This document shows positions 44,516 through 45,282 of a stretch of 45,282 bases of DNA, in pieces. This DNA comes from Pseudobdellovibrionaceae bacterium (GTDB lineage: Bacteria > Bdellovibrionota > UBA1018 > UBA6935). Every line of letters begins with the position of its first letter. Position 1 is the first letter of the stretch. Location: positions 1-45,282 of the forward strand of contig PBMP01000074.1 of NCBI GenBank assembly GCA_002722705.1. The letters are read 5' to 3'. The position numbers and the translations under genes are program-made. The notes under the pieces are model-generated. The model ran no database searches and had not been told where the DNA came from. It was given only the letters and a program-made list of their open reading frames with translations.

Positions 44516-45033
44516 TTCTTACTTTTTACTGATTTTTTTTGTTTTGTTGGCAAAGGACTGATCTCCATCTCTCCCTTTACTTTAACCTCATTATCCACGC
44601 CTACTCCTAAATAAAGAGGAGCATCAATCCCAAAATCACTTATTTTACAGGTAAACTCAGCTAAAACTTTTTTATTTTCAATTTTATAAGTCCCCTCGAT
44701 CGGAACTTTCTTTTTCAACAGGGTTAAAGACCCCTTAAACGTTCCATCTTGACCTTGAGCAACAATATAACCATAGGGAAACTTTTTTGCTTTAAAATAT
44801 TTGTCCCTCATGTGCCGGTCTCTTAAGCCGATTCCAGTTTTAAAGCTGTCCATTTTTACTTTGAGGCCCTGAACTTTAATTCCGTTTCCAATCTGGTAAG
44901 CTCGTCCCTTGACTGACTCAGAGTGTGCAACAAATGATCCCATGGGATCAAGCTCTACAAATAACTCCACTTTTGCTGCAGAGCTAATGATTGAGAAACT
45001 TAAACTTAATGCAACGAACAAAAAACGATTCAT
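44512..45033 (-). CDS. YceI-family periplasmic protein
   Basis: 173 residues with a signal peptide (Arg3, hydrophobic core, cleavage near SSAAK). YceI hallmarks follow: MDSFKTGIGLRDRHMRDKYF and the KFPYGYIV strand, FKGSLTLLKKKVPIEGTYKI, and ISDFGIDAP. Known members bind isoprenoids such as ubiquinone in a lipocalin-like barrel and often sit beside cytochromes, as here. A Lys-rich tail is unusual but has no known role. AAAAAGGGGGAA precedes the ATG at good spacing. It lies 56 bp from the end of typA on the same strand. Confidence 0.85.
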   Translation of the reverse strand: MNRFLFVALSLSFSIISSAAKVELFVELDPMGSFVAHSESVKGRAYQIGNGIKVQGLKVKMDSFKTGIGLRDRHMRDKYFKAKKFPYGYIVAQGQDGTFKGSLTLLKKKVPIEGTYKIENKKVLAEFTCKISDFGIDAPLYLGVGVDNEVKVKGEMEISPLPTKQKKSVKSKK

Positions 45034-45089
45034 AAAATTCCCCCTTTTTTCATTCTACTAACAGAATAAAAAAAGGGAAGGTGTTTATT

Positions 45090-45282
45090 TTATTCTACGT
45101 TTCTTTGAACTTTTCTCATATTTGACTGAAGAATAAACTTACGAATTCGAATATTTTCAGGGGTGACTTCAACCCACTCATCTTCATCAATCCATTCAAG
45201 AGCCTGATCTAATTCTAATTTCTTTGTTACATTCAGCTTAGTTGAATCGTCTTTTCCAGCCGCCCTCATATTCGTGAGCTTT
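45090..45282 (-). CDS. typA: TypA/BipA ribosome-associated GTPase, C-terminal fragment
   Basis: Only the last 63 or so codons are in the window; the gene continues past the right edge. The encoded C-terminus begins [15 protein letters not shown] and ends with a Glu/Asp-rich [20 protein letters not shown] and a basic tail, matching the end of TypA/BipA, which binds ribosomes under stress and aids 50S assembly. The GTPase domain is off the edge, so activity cannot be judged. The assignment rests on the distinctive NMRAAG and [11 protein letters not shown] phrases. Confidence 0.9.
   Translation of the reverse strand, partial: KLTNMRAAGKDDSTKLNVTKKLELDQALEWIDEDEWVEVTPENIRIRKFILQSNMRKVQRNVE

Overview
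The window reads as a chromosome segment of an AT-rich, densely coding Gram-negative bacterium. Signs of a Gram-negative cell are secreted beta-barrel proteins, signal peptides, a YceI protein and an NtrY-type HAMP/PAS kinase. The mixture (NtrYX, HD-GYP and PilZ proteins, a GYF-domain membrane protein, a patatin lipase, many small secreted proteins, few operons) suggests a Bdellovibrio-like or other deltaproteobacterium-like lineage. That placement is inference from gene content, not from a marker phylogeny. I see no phage, transposon, CRISPR array or resistance island; this is core and lightly accessory chromosome.

Layout. 1-3 kb: minus-strand housekeeping operon proS-pyrF-rlmB. 3-9 kb: a secreted protein, then the NtrY/NtrX pair and a trypsin-like lipoprotein, converging on rmuC. 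10-14 kb: a disordered acidic/basic protein, an MscS channel and a glycosyltransferase, converging on a HAD phosphatase. 14.8-17.3 kb: a long MurQ/GCKR-type SIS protein and a secreted unknown. 17.3-21.1 kb: class Ia ribonucleotide reductase nrdA-nrdB, behind a control region with two NrdR-box matches, an extra perfect palindrome and a leader of about 270 nt. 21.4-27 kb: a transglutaminase-like secreted protein; an operon of a thioredoxin-fold protein, a membrane histidine kinase and a response regulator; and, tail to tail with that regulator, its intact HD-GYP paralogue. 27.1 kb: tRNA-Arg(ACG). 27.3-31.8 kb: two small secreted beta proteins, three micro-genes, two PilZ proteins and a GYF-domain membrane protein. 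31.8-39 kb: a formiminoglutamase-like ureohydrolase, an MCP-like coiled-coil protein, glpK, radA, a small coiled-coil protein and ligA. 39-45 kb: an outer-membrane protein with its small HTH partner, a patatin lipase, a CxxCH-bearing beta-barrel protein, another envelope protein, a cytochrome c-like protein and a YceI protein. The window ends inside typA/bipA.

Themes. (1) Cyclic-di-GMP: an HD-GYP phosphodiesterase, a degenerate HD-GYP relative and two canonical PilZ receptors lie within about 5 kb. (2) Envelope redox: a heme-motif barrel, a cytochrome c, a YceI protein and a Cys-Pro-Cys thioredoxin-fold protein. (3) Compaction: all nine convergent gene pairs meet with overlapping or abutting stop codons, leaving no room for separate terminators.

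Start codons were chosen by Shine-Dalgarno match and family N-terminus; several of the longest open frames begin at unlikely TTG codons and were trimmed.
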